DNA of 64,000 nt. Source: Nemania diffusa. Lineage: Eukaryota; Ascomycota; Sordariomycetes; Xylariales; Xylariaceae. The notes beneath the pieces are model-generated. The model was given only the letters and a program-made list of their open reading frames with translations, was not told where the DNA came from and made no database searches. The first letter of the stretch is position 1. Each line of letters starts with the position of its first letter. Below are positions 22,571 through 35,939 of the stretch, piece by piece. The translations under genes were made by a program, and so were the position numbers. The stretch covers positions 4,727,001-4,791,000 of the forward strand of contig JBBPUQ010000002.1 in NCBI GenBank assembly GCA_038501195.1, read 5' to 3'.

Positions 22571-24835
22571 ATGATGGAACCCTCTTCAAAAGACAAACAG
22601 GCGTTCTTTGAGCAACTTGATGCGTGCAGATATTTCGATGACGAATCAGATGCCCTAAGCACCGAAGAGCAAGCGCGTAGACAACAATGCAAAGCATTCC
22701 ATGCTGCTGCTGCCACTACTACTACATCAGTCCCGGCGCTCCCACCTTCAAGGTCGAGGCTGCAACGCTCGCGACATTGGAGGACAGCTTCAGATCCCAC
22801 CTTAAAGCTCGCCACCGACGGGCTTGAGATAATAGCTGTTACCCCTAGGGGCAACCAGCTGGAGACAACGGCGTCATCACCAATCCATAGCGTATCCATA
22901 AGTGACTGCATAATAATTCCGGACACCGAGAAACAACCGAACAAGAGGGTTTCTCGACGGACAGCACATCCACCTGCGCGGGTGCTCAGGTCGCAGTCTA
23001 ACCTTGAGCCATCTTCATCTATCTCGATGGCTAAACGAAAGCGAACTAAGCCACTTGAAATGGCGCCTGAGTCGGAGCAGATATTCAAGGGGCTTTGTTT
23101 CTTCTACATACCCAACGATGATATCAACCCTGCTCGGAGGCTGAGAATCACTAAGGCCCGAGAGCATGGCGCGACGTGGACACAGCTGCCCTCTTTGGCA
23201 ACTCATGTTATTGTTGACAAGGGCTTGTCGTATGCTGATATAGAGCCTATTCTAGATAAACAACTAACCTTGTCTGCCATCGTGCTTGTTAATGACCAAT
23301 ATCCCATCGAGTGCCTGAGGAGGGGCGTTGTCTTTGATCCCAATCCAACTGTCGAGAAATACCAGTACAAAGTTCCGGGAGACCCTGGGGCGACTAAAGA
23401 ACCGACAGTACAACAACCGTCAACCCAAGACTTAGAAATGTCTCTTCAGATCAACCCGCGAAGAAGTGCCCGACATGCAGCCAACGCCACACCAGAATCC
23501 TCTCAGAGAAGTAATGACTTGATTCCGTCTTCATATCCTGAGGGGGCTCAATCGCCAAAGCCAGACGCCAAAGCAACCAAATCCACAGCTCTGCATGTAG
23601 CCTCCAAACCAACCGATATAGTCCCAACTCCCGCATTCACAGACGAGTTAGCAACGTGCATTGATGCGGTCCTAGATGACCCAGAGAATCATGAATATCT
23701 CGACGACAATGACGCAGATGGCCAAGGATCAGAGAACGAGCGTCCATCTAAAAAGAAATCTAAAGGTCGTCCGAAAACCAGGAGGAATAACGCGGTAAAT
23801 TTCAACCAGGATAATTTCATATGCATGAGAGGCGGCACCAAAGACAAAAAACGCGTCGGGCCCAATGCAGACACTATTAAACTCTTGGAGGAAATGGCGG
23901 AGGAGCATAGCCTCTCGGATGAGATCTGGAGAGTGCATTCTTATCGAAAGGCCGTTGCTACGCTTCGAAGACAGCCTAAGAAGATAAGAACGGCTAAAGA
24001 AGCCGCGGCGCTCTCCAATATCGGTAGTAGTTTGGCAGAACATATCGAAGAGATCGTAACCACCGGGCGTTTTGAGAAATTAGATCGAATCCGCAACGAG
24101 CCTTCTAGAGAAGCCCTGAGACTCTTCTGCAACATATACGGAGTGGGCGTGTCGACTGCGAAGAAATGGGTTGAGCTGGGTTATCGCACTTTCGATGACC
24201 TCCGGTCGAAGGCCAAGCTTTCGACTAACCAACAAATTGGGTTGGAGCGTTACGACGACTTACTGATACGCATCCCAAGGGCCGAAGTCAAGGCACTCGG
24301 CGACCACGTCAAAGACGCAGCGGCCGCCATCGACGCGAGCGTCGAGCTCATCATCGGCGGAAGCTATCGTCGGGGCGCGGACTCGTCGGGGGACATCGAC
24401 ATAATCATGACGAAGAGCGGGACGTCCTCCGCGCAGGACCTCGTGCCTTTCCTCGACGAACTCGTCGACACCCTCACGAAGAGCGGGTTCCTGACCGCCG
24501 CGCTCGCCTCCCACCGACACGACGGCGGCAACAAGTGGCACGGCTGCTGCGTCCTCCCGGCCGCCGCGTTCCCCGGCCCGAGAGAGGACTACCGCCCCAC
24601 GTGGCGGCGCATCGACTTCCTGCTCGTCCCCGACACGGAGATCGGGGCCGCGCTGGTGTATTTCACCGGCAACGACCTCTTCAACCGCAGCATGCGGCTC
24701 CTCGCGCGCAAGAAGAACATGAAGCTCAACCACAGGGCGCTGTCGGGCGTCGGCGTCGACGAGGGCAGAGACGAGAGGAGGATCTTCGAGATTCTCGGGG
24801 TCCAGTGGAGGGAGCCGCACGAGAGATGGTGCTGA
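22571..24835 (+). CDS. POL4: Family X DNA polymerase with BRCT domain (POL4 / Pol lambda-like)
   Basis: This nuclear gap-filling polymerase acts in end joining and base excision repair. It is a single exon. I take the ATG at 22571 as the start, giving 754 aa. Upstream in-frame sequence lacks another ATG. A BRCT domain spans about residues 168-262 (KGLCFFYIPNDD onward). A linker with acidic and basic clusters follows. The Pol beta-type 8-kDa and fingers region starts near residue 430 (IWRVHSYRKAVATLR). A helix-hairpin-helix is at NIYGVGVSTAKKW (about 519-532). The palm has GSYRRGADSSGDIDIIM with two catalytic Asp residues (about 596-612) and RRIDFLLVP with the third (about 677). YFTGND-LFNRSMR matches the Tyr-Phe steric region of Pol lambda/POL4. 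The last 550 bp are strikingly GC-rich compared with the first 1.7 kb, yet motif order and length are intact. Confidence 0.92.
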   Translation: MMEPSSKDKQAFFEQLDACRYFDDESDALSTEEQARRQQCKAFHAAAATTTTSVPALPPSRSRLQRSRHWRTASDPTLKLATDGLEIIAVTPRGNQLETTASSPIHSVSISDCIIIPDTEKQPNKRVSRRTAHPPARVLRSQSNLEPSSSISMAKRKRTKPLEMAPESEQIFKGLCFFYIPNDDINPARRLRITKAREHGATWTQLPSLATHVIVDKGLSYADIEPILDKQLTLSAIVLVNDQYPIECLRRGVVFDPNPTVEKYQYKVPGDPGATKEPTVQQPSTQDLEMSLQINPRRSARHAANATPESSQRSNDLIPSSYPEGAQSPKPDAKATKSTALHVASKPTDIVPTPAFTDELATCIDAVLDDPENHEYLDDNDADGQGSENERPSKKKSKGRPKTRRNNAVNFNQDNFICMRGGTKDKKRVGPNADTIKLLEEMAEEHSLSDEIWRVHSYRKAVATLRRQPKKIRTAKEAAALSNIGSSLAEHIEEIVTTGRFEKLDRIRNEPSREALRLFCNIYGVGVSTAKKWVELGYRTFDDLRSKAKLSTNQQIGLERYDDLLIRIPRAEVKALGDHVKDAAAAIDASVELIIGGSYRRGADSSGDIDIIMTKSGTSSAQDLVPFLDELVDTLTKSGFLTAALASHRHDGGNKWHGCCVLPAAAFPGPREDYRPTWRRIDFLLVPDTEIGAALVYFTGNDLFNRSMRLLARKKNMKLNHRALSGVGVDEGRDERRIFEILGVQWREPHERWC

Positions 24836-25522
24836 TGGGATGGCGCGCTTTCGGGGGCTTTGATGGAGTTATGATATAGATAGGTGGTGGGATCTCGACG
24901 ATAAGATGCGTTATGAGTTGGTGTTGGACACCCGGACATAAATGAATTAACGAATGGATGCCTTAGGCTTGTTTCTACCGTAGCTGACATTATGATGGCG
25001 CGATCGATTATTCTCCTGTAGCTAACCCCTGAGTAGCACTAACGCGTACAGATAGTTATACTATCAGCTGGCTCTATAGAGCTGACGAAGTCATGATTAC
25101 ACGTGATTTCGGGCAGCTCGCTCTAGAATGATGCATTGGGCAGTATATTCTTTTTGACCACATGTCTATCCTTATGGTTTATTATGGAATCTATCGATGA
25201 ACGAAAAACCATCGCAGGAAGCTTGAGTCTACCTAGTTGTTTTTCACCAATTTCCTGTCCCGTGCACAATGCCCTCCTCCGCACATAAGACCAACCCCTT
25301 GGGGGATAGCGTAGAGTTTGTTCCAGAACCCCTCCATCTGGGCTTAGAACTCGCTCTGAGGTGAGTATGCATCATGATTGCTGCAGCGTAGGCGAAATGT
25401 ATGCGCGGAGTCTACCTCAGATCGGCTGATATCATAAGTTTATTGGGCTCGAACGATTCGTAGCCCGCTACTACTAGCTCGATAGCCTGGGTTCTAAATG
25501 CTCCATCTTCTCCCGCAATTCT
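24836..25522. other. Intergenic region between two converging genes (POL4 and GUA1)
   Basis: This 687-bp stretch lies between the stop codons of convergent genes. No coding region, RNA gene or clear repeat is visible. Confidence 0.55.
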
Positions 25523-28281
25523 TTACTCCAGTTCGATAGTTCCTAGCTCGAGTTAGACACAGAGAGAGAGCAGCAGAGTCTACAACAATGACAGCAGCTT
25601 ACCAGGAGGTTTCGAGGTACAATCGTATACCACGCGCGTAATTCCATCGACTTCGTTAACAATTCTACGGCAGATATTCTTGAGCAGCTGGAATGGGAAC
25701 TCGAAGGGCTCAGCGGACATGAAGTCTACGCTAGTAACGGCTCGCAGGATGCAGATCATGCCGTATACGCGACTATCGCCCATTACTCCCACAGCTGCGA
25801 GGTGGCATTAAGTCAGCATATCAATACAAAACGCATTGAATATATTAAAAGGAACAAGGGTGACCGTAGTGCTCGAATTTATATACATACCTCGGTTGGT
25901 ATCAAGAGCAGCATAAGCTTGAGACATCTACTCCACAGGTTAGCGACAATAGTTTAGAGAGGTTCAAGGCGCAAACCTGATCGTAGAGGCCAGCCTCTCT
26001 GATCATAGAGATAAATATATGATCTGCTTTCCTGACGAGCTCGACACGTTCAGGGGTCACTTCGCCGAGGATTCTGATTGCAATGCCTGGTCCTGGGAAT
26101 GGGTGGCGCATAACAAGGTCTTCGTGAATGCCGAGTTGGCGACCGAAAGCACGTACTTCATCCTTGAAGAGCTAGATACCCTAGTCAGCAAGAGCCTACA
26201 GTAAATGCGCATATTAGCTTCTCTACAATTGACATACCTCTCGTAGGGGCTCAATTAGCTTGAGCTGAGCTTGCTGTTATCTATGTTAGTAGTCATATGA
26301 TTGAGAGACTGGCTTAGCCTAACTTACGCCATTCATCCTAGTAAAAGGTCAGTTATCGATTAAATGAAATATATAATAAAGGAGAAGACTTACATTCTAG
26401 CTGGGAGACCTCCAACGTTGTGATGCGCTGTGAAATTTGTTAGCATCATTCGAGCTGCTTACCCACCGATTTCATACTCCGCCCAAAAATGATCATGGTG
26501 GGCAAGTTTCTTAGGTCATTTTCTTGACGTACACTTAATGGTAGCTGAAGGACCTTTGAAACTCAGCGATTCGATTAAATCGGCATAGAGGGTTCCCTGA
26601 AGGAACCATTCCACTTTTCCGGCACGGGAGGTTTCCTTCGCTTCCTCTTCGATCCGGATGGCCTCTCTCTCGAATAGATCGATAACTATTTAGATTAGTA
26701 CTGTGTATAAAAGATACACCAAGATCCTCGCCGATATAGGAAAGTAGACTAACATGTTTCTCCGATGATCTTGCGCTTTGCTTCAGGTTCTACAACGCCT
26801 GCAAGGCGGCTGAAGAACAACTCTGCCCCGTCAACAATCGTCAGGTTAATACCAAGATGCTCCCGGAGTGTCTCCTTGACCTGCTGGCATTCGTTAAGGC
26901 GCATCAGTCCTATAGACAATTTTGTAAGTGTCTGTAGATAGAGCGGTAGACAAAGTACCTACCCGTATCTACAAGGATTGCGTGGAACCGGTCACCTAGA
27001 AAGCACTAATTAGTCTTCATCAATACCAGACTTCGAGCGAGTTGATGAATATACCAATAGCTTCTTTCATCAATCGAGCTGCCACTGTACTATCAACACC
27101 ACCGGAGACCGCCCCGATCTATCCAACTAGGGTTAGATAGGTAACTATATTTAAAGGTACGTGATGAGTGCATTTCAGCTTACAACTTGGGCCTTGTCAC
27201 CAACAAGTTTTCGAATTCGAATGATCTCCTTCTCCGTGAAGTTACCCATTTCCCAGTTAGGACGGGCGCCGCAGATCTTGAGAGCGAAGTTGGCAAGTAT
27301 ATCTGTACCCCGGTTTGTATGTGAGATCTCGGGGTGCAGCTGGATTCCTGAAACCGTCACAGGTTAGGGGCTAGTTGGATATTGGGGAATATAGTGGAAA
27401 ACAAACCAAATATAGGCTTCGACTCATGGGCAATGCCGGCGTACGCAGTGTTCTTGGTACTTGCAATTGTAACAAAACCCTCGGGCAAGTGCACTAGCTT
27501 GTCGAAGTGGCTCATAAAGACTGGTTTATTGTTAGAACAGGAATTCCTAGCGTGATGGCAAAGCCAGCGCCTTATAGCGTGTACGAATATATCTTACCAT
27601 GGAGAGTGTCACCCAGGCCATCAAAGAGGCGGTCGGCGCCATTGGAGCCGCCGACCTTGTGTATTGTAAGGTCGGTTTCGCCATACTCACGAGCCTCACC
27701 TCGAGCAACGTTTTGGCCGTTGATTAGCCAGGCAATTAGCTGACACCCATAACATATTCCACTATGATCGCGAACTAGTTAAATTTTGGTGTTTCTGCGT
27801 GGGATACAGAGAATCACCTACAGAATAGGAACGTTTAAGTCGAAGATGGCAGGATCAACGGCTAGATTGACTTAGCTTGGCTTATACGAAATACGATAAT
27901 AATACGAAGTCTTACAAGGAGCTCCGTCATCGTAAACGGAAGATGGACCTTATTACACTGTTAGGGATTCTGAGTCACGATATGGCCTACTTCGGCGATC
28001 CGAGGTGGTATGACACGAACCTCCGCTCAACACAATGCCAACAGGGGTCCAGTCTAGGTCAGCCAGCTTGGTGGTGCATGGCAACATCTCAGCATATACA
28101 TTGAGTGATCTCAAGCGTCGAAGAATTAGATGACTCGTTTGGCTTCCGAAGTCCAGCACCAAGACGGTCTACGTGGGGATTACCTCAACGTCAGCGCATG
28201 CTATGCCCTACTTCGCAGATGTTGACTTACATCAAAGGTGTTGTGAGGCGCCGCGGCAGCCTCTGAAGTAATGTCGGTCAT
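25523..28281 (-). CDS. GUA1: GMP synthase (glutamine-hydrolysing), 18 exons
   Basis: The enzyme aminates XMP to GMP, the last step of guanine nucleotide synthesis. Eighteen exons restore one 547-aa frame: 28281-28231, 28168-28021, 27948-27916, 27861-27822, 27761-27598, 27520-27407, 27347-27184, 27118-27055, 26995-26963, 26909-26754, 26685-26533, 26427-26394, 26337-26328, 26273-26238, 26171-25977, 25927-25891, 25794-25603 and 25542-25523. The class I amidotransferase has GICYGCQ (Cys94) and LHPE (His188, Glu190). The ATP pyrophosphatase P-loop is SGGVDS (243-248). The dimerisation domain has [16 protein letters not shown], and the end is SKPPGTIELE. Exon 13 is only 10 nt and several others are 20-40 nt. 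Every intron has GT-AG ends. The density of introns is unusual, but the catalytic residues are all present, so I consider the gene functional. Confidence 0.92.
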
Positions 28282-29728
28282 ATTGAACTGACAACCTACT
28301 TGATTGAAACTCAATGAGTGTTAAGGAACTATTTTAAATCTTGATGTTGAAGGACGGGGAGATGATGACAGTCATAGAGCTTGCTTGATGATGTAGATAT
28401 TTAAGAAAAATTTACACACTTAGATATTCACCGAACGCGGAGCTCCCTGGTTAGTACCTAGATCTAGGTAGTATGGCGAGTGAATACAGGGAGGGAATGC
28501 AGCTAGATAACACCCATGTAAATAGTTATCAAGCGTTGTTCAAAGAAAAAAGAAAAAAAAGTGAAGAGCTTTAGGTATGGTGGGGTGTTCAGCTAGATGG
28601 CGGGGCAATCGAGCAATCAAGAGGACCCCTCCATAAGTTGAAGCTAATAGACTAGTGGGCGAGTGGATTTAACGGTAAACCTACCCAGGTATCTAAAATA
28701 CCTAGGTAGGCATCTTTGAAGCCACTCGTGGCTAGGGTAGGCAAGCCACATCCTAGAAGAGGCACTCCAATACAGAGACTATCCGAGCTTTACCTATACG
28801 ATCACTAACTTAACCTGTGAATTGGCAGTTTACTATCGGGCCTCCTTCACAAAGTCCAAGAATGCTAGACTTAGGCGTCTATATTCATTATAGATCGCAA
28901 GCACTGTGACTTCGAGAGAGAATAAGAAAACGGGTTTTGCCTGGTTCCGGTGGGACGGGATTGATGTGTTCATTACACCGGGGAAGGACCCAGAATATGC
29001 GCACCTCTACGGCACCGCGGCAACCGCTAGGAACGACACAGGTAGAGCGGTACGACCGCCCGTTTTAAGGTGCGCCTAAATCTCGGGATGCTAGATCAAG
29101 CGAGAAGGGCTTCACTAGTAGCGAATTTGGGGTCTGCCTGCGCCAAGGCTGACCTCCAGCTCTTAGGCATAGAGGGGTCGATTCTGGTATACACGATAGT
29201 GAGTTTGATTGAGCTTGGCGGCCATCAAGAGATATGCAGTGAAAGTAATTGGAGCCAATCATAAGCACGGAATTACTCACGTTTCTCTCTTCCAGAGGAA
29301 CGGGCACAGAGCAGTGTTACCGTACACATGACTTCGACACCGCCTCACTGAACTACATATGAACTCGATATCGAGCTTCCCCTTCCATGCGATGGCGCTT
29401 GAAGTCTCATGCAAGCCCATAACCCAATGTAATGGAGATCCCCTGTCATGCCCTTTCCCTCATCCGGGGAAATCGCTTCTGTGGTACGCATATAATATGT
29501 AGCCGTGAGTTAGGAAGCTGCATATTTGTTTGCCCCGCGGTTTGATGTAACGCAATAAGGAGCGGGGGCTTGGGCGATGTGAGTATAAATAGGGTTGAGT
29601 TCCTCCTAATTTTGCGTGGCATTGTCGCTAGATAGATCGAACTTTAACGACTTAAAATCTATCTCTCTTGATTAGATCTAAGCCTAAATCTAGAGAAACT
29701 AGAGACGAAGGGGAAGACGCGCAAGAAA
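28282..29728. other. Divergent promoter region between GUA1 and the PhoD phosphatase
   Basis: The two genes start head to head across this 1.45-kb stretch. No coding region is supported. A TACCTA/TAGGTA cluster occurs near 28450-28715, and a TATA box serving the phosphatase is listed separately. Confidence 0.55.
29584..29591 (+). promoter_or_regulatory. TATA box of the PhoD-type phosphatase gene
   Basis: TATAAATA lies about 145 bp upstream of the start codon at 29729 and is followed by a leader with pyrimidine-rich runs. It is the best TATA match in the divergent intergenic region. Confidence 0.5.
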
Positions 29729-32198
29729 ATGTCCCCAAATTTTATAGCGGCCGTTGCCTTCTTACTGCAGGTAACGGTTGTAGCAGGCGACTTCGACGGG
29801 AACTTGAACTATGCTAGTCCGTCACGACGACATCCAAGTCTCGGAATCGATGTCCCGCATGTCTCACGAAGGAGTTTGAAGCGCGGAAATGTTGCGTATA
29901 CCCCTGAAGAACTAAGCTTCACGCATGGTATAGCGTCGGGTGATCCCTATTCTGATTCTATAATCCTATGGACACGAGTTGCACCATCGCTCGCCTCCGA
30001 CGCTAGTAATGTGACGGTAGAAGGATCCGTGCCTCTATATAACCATGACACTCAAACCTATATAGAGGCAGATCCTAGCCCAATTTGCGTCGAGTGGGCT
30101 GTGTATCCGGAAGGTAGAACTCAGGGATCGACCGTCGCAAGTGGCAGGGCTTACACGACTAGTGATATTGACTATACGGTCAAGGTACTTGGTCATTTCT
30201 TTGATATCGGAGAATAAAAGACGATATTCGGAAAACTAATGAATGTGAACGAATAGGCTGAAGCGACAGGGTTAAGACCATTTACTACGTACAACTATCA
30301 ATTCAAGATTTGCGGTTCGAGCGTCAAGAGCCCATTGGGTCGCACGAAGACAGCTCCGGCGGCAGACGCGCATGTATCTGAACTAAAGTTTGCTGTGTTC
30401 TCTTGCAGCAACTACCGTAAGTTCGCGAAGATCATCTTCTCAAGAGCGATTTCACTTATAATTGATTGGTGATATAACAGCGAATGGGTATTTTAATGCC
30501 TACGGTAACGCTGCTCGCAAAGATGATCAAGATTACTTCGTAAGGATTTAATTACCTATCAGTCATAGGTCTTCTGTAACTAACGTAAATCAGGTACACC
30601 TTGGGGATTATATCTACGAGAATGGGGACGCAGGAGAGCGAGCCCACAATCCGCCTTGGCTGTTATTTAGTCTGCACGACTACAGAACTCGGCATGGACA
30701 GGTATGTGTGACTTCATTTGTGTGATTTTAAAGTTAAGAGCTCAGTTTGTCCTTTAGTACCGTACCGACCCAGACCTGCAACTTGCTTCCCAGAACTTTG
30801 CGTGGATCACGACCTGGGATGATCACGGTAGGTGAAGGATGAGAGACTTGAGGGAGAGAGGTAGCTGCTAAACACGAAGTAACAGAGGTATCCAATAATG
30901 GATATCGAGACGGTTCTAGCGGGCTTAACAACACTGAGGATTCCTTCCTTAAAGATGGACATGGTGTCAGCGTTGACCAGCGCAAAATGAACGCCGTGAG
31001 GGCTTATTTTGAATGGATGCCAATTCGGTGTGTCTCCTAGCGAAGTACTAGAAATTCTCGGACTAACCACTCAAGATAGACAGGTCGATCTTGACGATAA
31101 CTTGCGCGTCTGGAGGACATTCCAGATGGGTAAACTATTAGTATGCAGCCTTGATGCTTTAGCTATTGATGCTATCCTAGGCCATATTGAGATACTTACG
31201 TGTGACTCTACTAGGATTTGATCGTTCTCGATACGCGGAACTATGATCGAAGTATCACTTCTCTAGGTAGGACATTGCACCGCCCCGCGTCTCCTCCTGA
31301 TAGGCCTGACGGGGTATACATGAAGATTGGAACGACGACTATATTGATTTGATTCGAGACGATGCCTCCCGAAGTTTGATGGGTTCACGTCAGGAAAACT
31401 GGTTTTATAATGAATTGTCGAAATCCTCGAAACGTGGAGCGGCCTGGAGAATCATAGGCAACCAGATCCTCTTCTCGCGCATCTACGAATCGTACGGATT
31501 AAGTGGTGATAACTGGAGCGTGAGTGGGAATCTTACCCTAAGAAATTTTGAACAACAAAAACCAAAAAAATTGGCTGATCAATTAAATAGGGGTACACTG
31601 CGAACCGCAACCGTACACTGAAACATCTATACGATAACAAGATTAATAACAATGTGTTTCTAGCTGGCGATAGTCATCAGAATTGGGTTAGTAATTTCGT
31701 AGATTGGGAACCTTTAGTAGAGATATACTGATCATCTAGGTTTCTGACCTGGTCTGGCTCGACGAAAAAGAGTATGACCCGGAGACCGGGAACGGGTCTA
31801 TAGGTGTCGAGTTTGCCGGGACAGCCGTGAGCTCGACGGGTGTGGATGCACCTATCCTCCCAGCCCGAACAGAAGCACAGTACCGTGTGGGTAACAATTC
31901 AGAGCTGCAGTGGCAGGACGGTTACTACCGCGGCTATATCTTCCTCTCGGTGAAGCCGCAGAGCATGGAGGCGCGATTCTACGGATCGCCGAGTGTTGCC
32001 AGCCGCAATTCTTGGGACCTGCCGCTGGCAAACTTTACCGTGCTTAATGGAGAGAATAAGCTCGCGCGTCCTGTCGGGGGAGGATCCGTTGAGTCAGGAG
32101 TCCTCAGAGGAGGCCAAACGAAGCCCACGAATTTCACACTCAATACTGACACAGGGAAGTGGGATATTATTGGCTACAGCCAAATGTATATCAAGTGA
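29729..32198 (+). CDS. Secreted PhoD-type alkaline phosphatase/phosphodiesterase
   Basis: This is an extracellular metal-dependent phosphate-releasing enzyme. Eleven exons restore a 618-aa frame: 29729-30184, 30257-30416, 30481-30539, 30594-30701, 30758-30827, 30886-31027, 31080-31140, 31215-31266, 31326-31519, 31591-31686 and 31740-32198. Residues 1-20 form a signal peptide. The N-terminal PhoD domain has FTHGIASGDPYSDSIILWTR. Metal-site motifs are FSCSNYP, VHLGDYIYENG, TTWDDHE, DTRNYDRSIT and FLAGDSHQNWVSDLVW. Several N-glycosylation sequons fit secretion. The join of exons 8 and 9 uses the acceptor after ATGAAG at 31325; the upstream AG would give an immediate stop. Phosphate starvation control would be expected for the family, but I saw no convincing Pho4/NUC-1 type site. 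Confidence 0.9.
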
Positions 32199-32840
32199 TG
32201 GGCTTGTTGTCTACGCATAATGCATAGACCTTGAAAAGCTGAAAATAATGCATGCAGACAAAGCTACGTAAGCTACCCTTCTTTGAGGGGCATAATATAC
32301 GTAGTAGGATTCCTTTGAGACCTGATATGGAGCCTGCTTGTAGTGGAAATGATGAGCCAACCTTGTTGTCGTGTTTTTACATTGATGTCTTTCCACAACT
32401 TAGAACTTGGCTACTTATATGTGAAATGTATGTAACGGTCTTAAACTACCAAGACATTAGGTAGGTACCCAATGTAAAAACCTGGCGTTGCGACAAGAAT
32501 TTCCTATTATGACCTCATGGCCTCCTGTAGTTTATCGATAAGGTGGGTATAGTGTGATTTCAGAGCGGTACAAAAATGGAAGCGGGGCAGTTGTGCGGGC
32601 AGGCGGGCGGTGAATGATTAATGCCGGCTGAACCCACCCTTGAGTCTAGTGGGATTTCCTTTTTGGTGCCAGAGAGACCTGACTGGACCCTGATTCAGGC
32701 CTGAGAGAAAGAGGAAAAAAATATTTTTGAAGGCTCCCTCGATTTTCGACTTCAGAATCTGGGCAACCAGCACTCATTTCTTCCTTCAACTTGCCCCAGA
32801 TTTCTCTAGTCCACTCGAGCAGCGCTGCGCATTACCCACG
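32199..32840. other. Intergenic region, promoter of HMT1
   Basis: No gene is visible. The final 150 bp upstream of the methyltransferase start are rich in pyrimidines and likely contain its promoter and leader. Confidence 0.5.
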
Positions 32841-34246
<1,406 letters not shown>

Positions 34247-35124
34247 TAGTCGTTCATGGGCATCTAGCAAGATTTTGATACTCGGACATGCTCTTGAGGG
34301 CAGTATTTAAGCCGACCAAATCGGCATTGTACCATCAGCAAGGCAGGCAGCTGTTGGCACGCCTTCAAGATGCGGGATACCCACATTCAGCCCCCCCGCC
34401 GCACAGAAGCTGAAAATGTTTTGCTGGATCTAAATACTAGAAGCTATATTGGGATGGGGCTATTTGCATTTCCATACACATTCTTGACCGTATAGATCTC
34501 ATGGGAAAGCTATGGGTGATGACTAACGATGAAAATGTGCATGGGCCAATCTATAACAGGAGAGCTGCCATATGTACAGGTATCAATAGCATCTTGCGAC
34601 GCGGCACATGAGATACTGAACTGACTGGACTTACTTGCCTCACCAATTCTTCTGTGCCTAAATATCTTTCCCGTAGGATAGAAATGCTTGCACTGCTGTT
34701 GGTCATTGCATGGCCATTACTAGTCGTAATAGATATTTATCAGCGGGTAAGCTTAGCACCTATCAAGAGCTATAACCCCTGACACTATATTTTACCATCA
34801 TAGGGAACTGAGCAGGGAATATGTGAGAGTATGGTACCAAAATATGTGCCCTTTAAAAATAAGTAAGTTTTTATTTGTTTAGTAACGGTATAGTAACTAA
34901 GATAAAGACCGATCTCGCTATCTAAGCTGTATAGGCACTGTAAATACTTATGGAATACACTGCATGTGATGATAGTGGGGTCAATTGGACCCTCGAAGCC
35001 TGAGTCGCGACACTTTTTGCTGACATGCAAGCAACTCTTAACTTACCATCTTTTTAAGCTTGTTTAACTCTACGCAGGAGGCTTGCTTGTGACTTCTTAA
35101 TACTGTACTATTCTATATAGCAAG
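34247..35124. other. Intergenic region between HMT1 and riboflavin synthase
   Basis: I see no gene or repeat in this 878-bp AT-leaning stretch. The minus-strand ORF at 34785-35030 has no recognisable feature. Confidence 0.5.
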
Positions 35125-35939
35125 ATGTTTACTGGATTAGTAGAGGAGATTGGGAGTAAGTGATCACCGTCCCCGAACCCCACCTCCAAAGCTGGGTTTC
35201 TTCGCCGTCATGTTCTACTGAGAATCCACTAAGCCGCAACCCTCGTATAGCCGTCGCGGAGCTGGACCCCCACGACGAAACGGGAGGCACCTCGCTGACT
35301 ATCACGCTGCCGGCGTCGTCGAAATTACTAGAGGACGCGGCGCTCGGGGACAGCATCGCGATCAACGGCGTGTGCCTCACGGCGACGGCGCTCTCGGGCG
35401 CGGGCGCGGCGCAGCCGAGCTTCAAGGTGGGCATCGCGCCCGAGACGCTGCGGCTCACGAACCTCGGGGCGCTGACGACGGGGTCCGAGGTGAACCTGGA
35501 GCGGGCGGTGCGCGCGGACACGCGCATGGGGGGCCACTTCGTGCAGGGGCACGTCGACGCGACGGCGGAGCTCGTGCGCGCCGCGCCCGACGGCAACGCG
35601 GTGACGCTGCGGTTCCGGCCGCGGGCCGCGGAGCGCGAGGCCGTGATGCGCTACGTCGTGCACAAGGGCTTCGTCGCGCTCGACGGCACCAGCCTGACCG
35701 TGACCCGCGTCGACGACGCCGAGGGCTGGTGGGAGGTCATGCTCATCGCGTACACGCAGGAGAAGGTCGTGCTCGCGCGCAAGAAGGTCGGCGAGAGCGT
35801 CAATGTCGAGGTCGATGTCCTGGCTAAGTATGCTGAGAAGAGCATGGCGGGATACATGGGGGCCCATGGGGGCCCGGCGCTCATCAAGCCGATTATTGAG
35901 GGCATGGTAAGGGATATGGTTGCGCAGGCTAGTAAGTGA
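35125..35939 (+). CDS. RIB5: Riboflavin synthase (alpha chain)
   Basis: The enzyme dismutates two 6,7-dimethyl-8-ribityllumazine molecules to riboflavin. Two exons are inferred: 35125-35155 encoding the signature start MFTGLVEEIG, a 95-bp intron, then 35251-35939. The product is 239 aa. The two tandem lumazine-binding domains are visible. The first contains GDSIAINGVCLT and ends near GGHFVQGHVD, and the second contains FVALDGTSLTVT near the end. Coding sequence from about 35330 to 35830 is extremely GC-rich, while the surrounding introns and spacers are AT-leaning. The antisense and +1 frames are also open there as a side effect. The convergent neighbour is MUS81, 373 bp away. Confidence 0.93.

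Noticed and set aside
24260..24820. Long minus-strand frame over the 3' end of POL4
   Set aside because: A by-product of the GC-rich block. The sense strand encodes intact polymerase motifs.
25523..28281. Idea that the GMP synthase locus is a pseudogene because of many in-frame stops
   Set aside because: Every stop falls in a segment with GT-AG ends, and removing 17 introns gives an uninterrupted frame with all catalytic residues.
31267..31325. Apparent in-frame TGA in the PhoD gene after exon 8
   Set aside because: It arises only if the acceptor after CTGATAG is used. The acceptor after ATGAAG at 31325 restores the conserved SITSLDWNDDYI reading.
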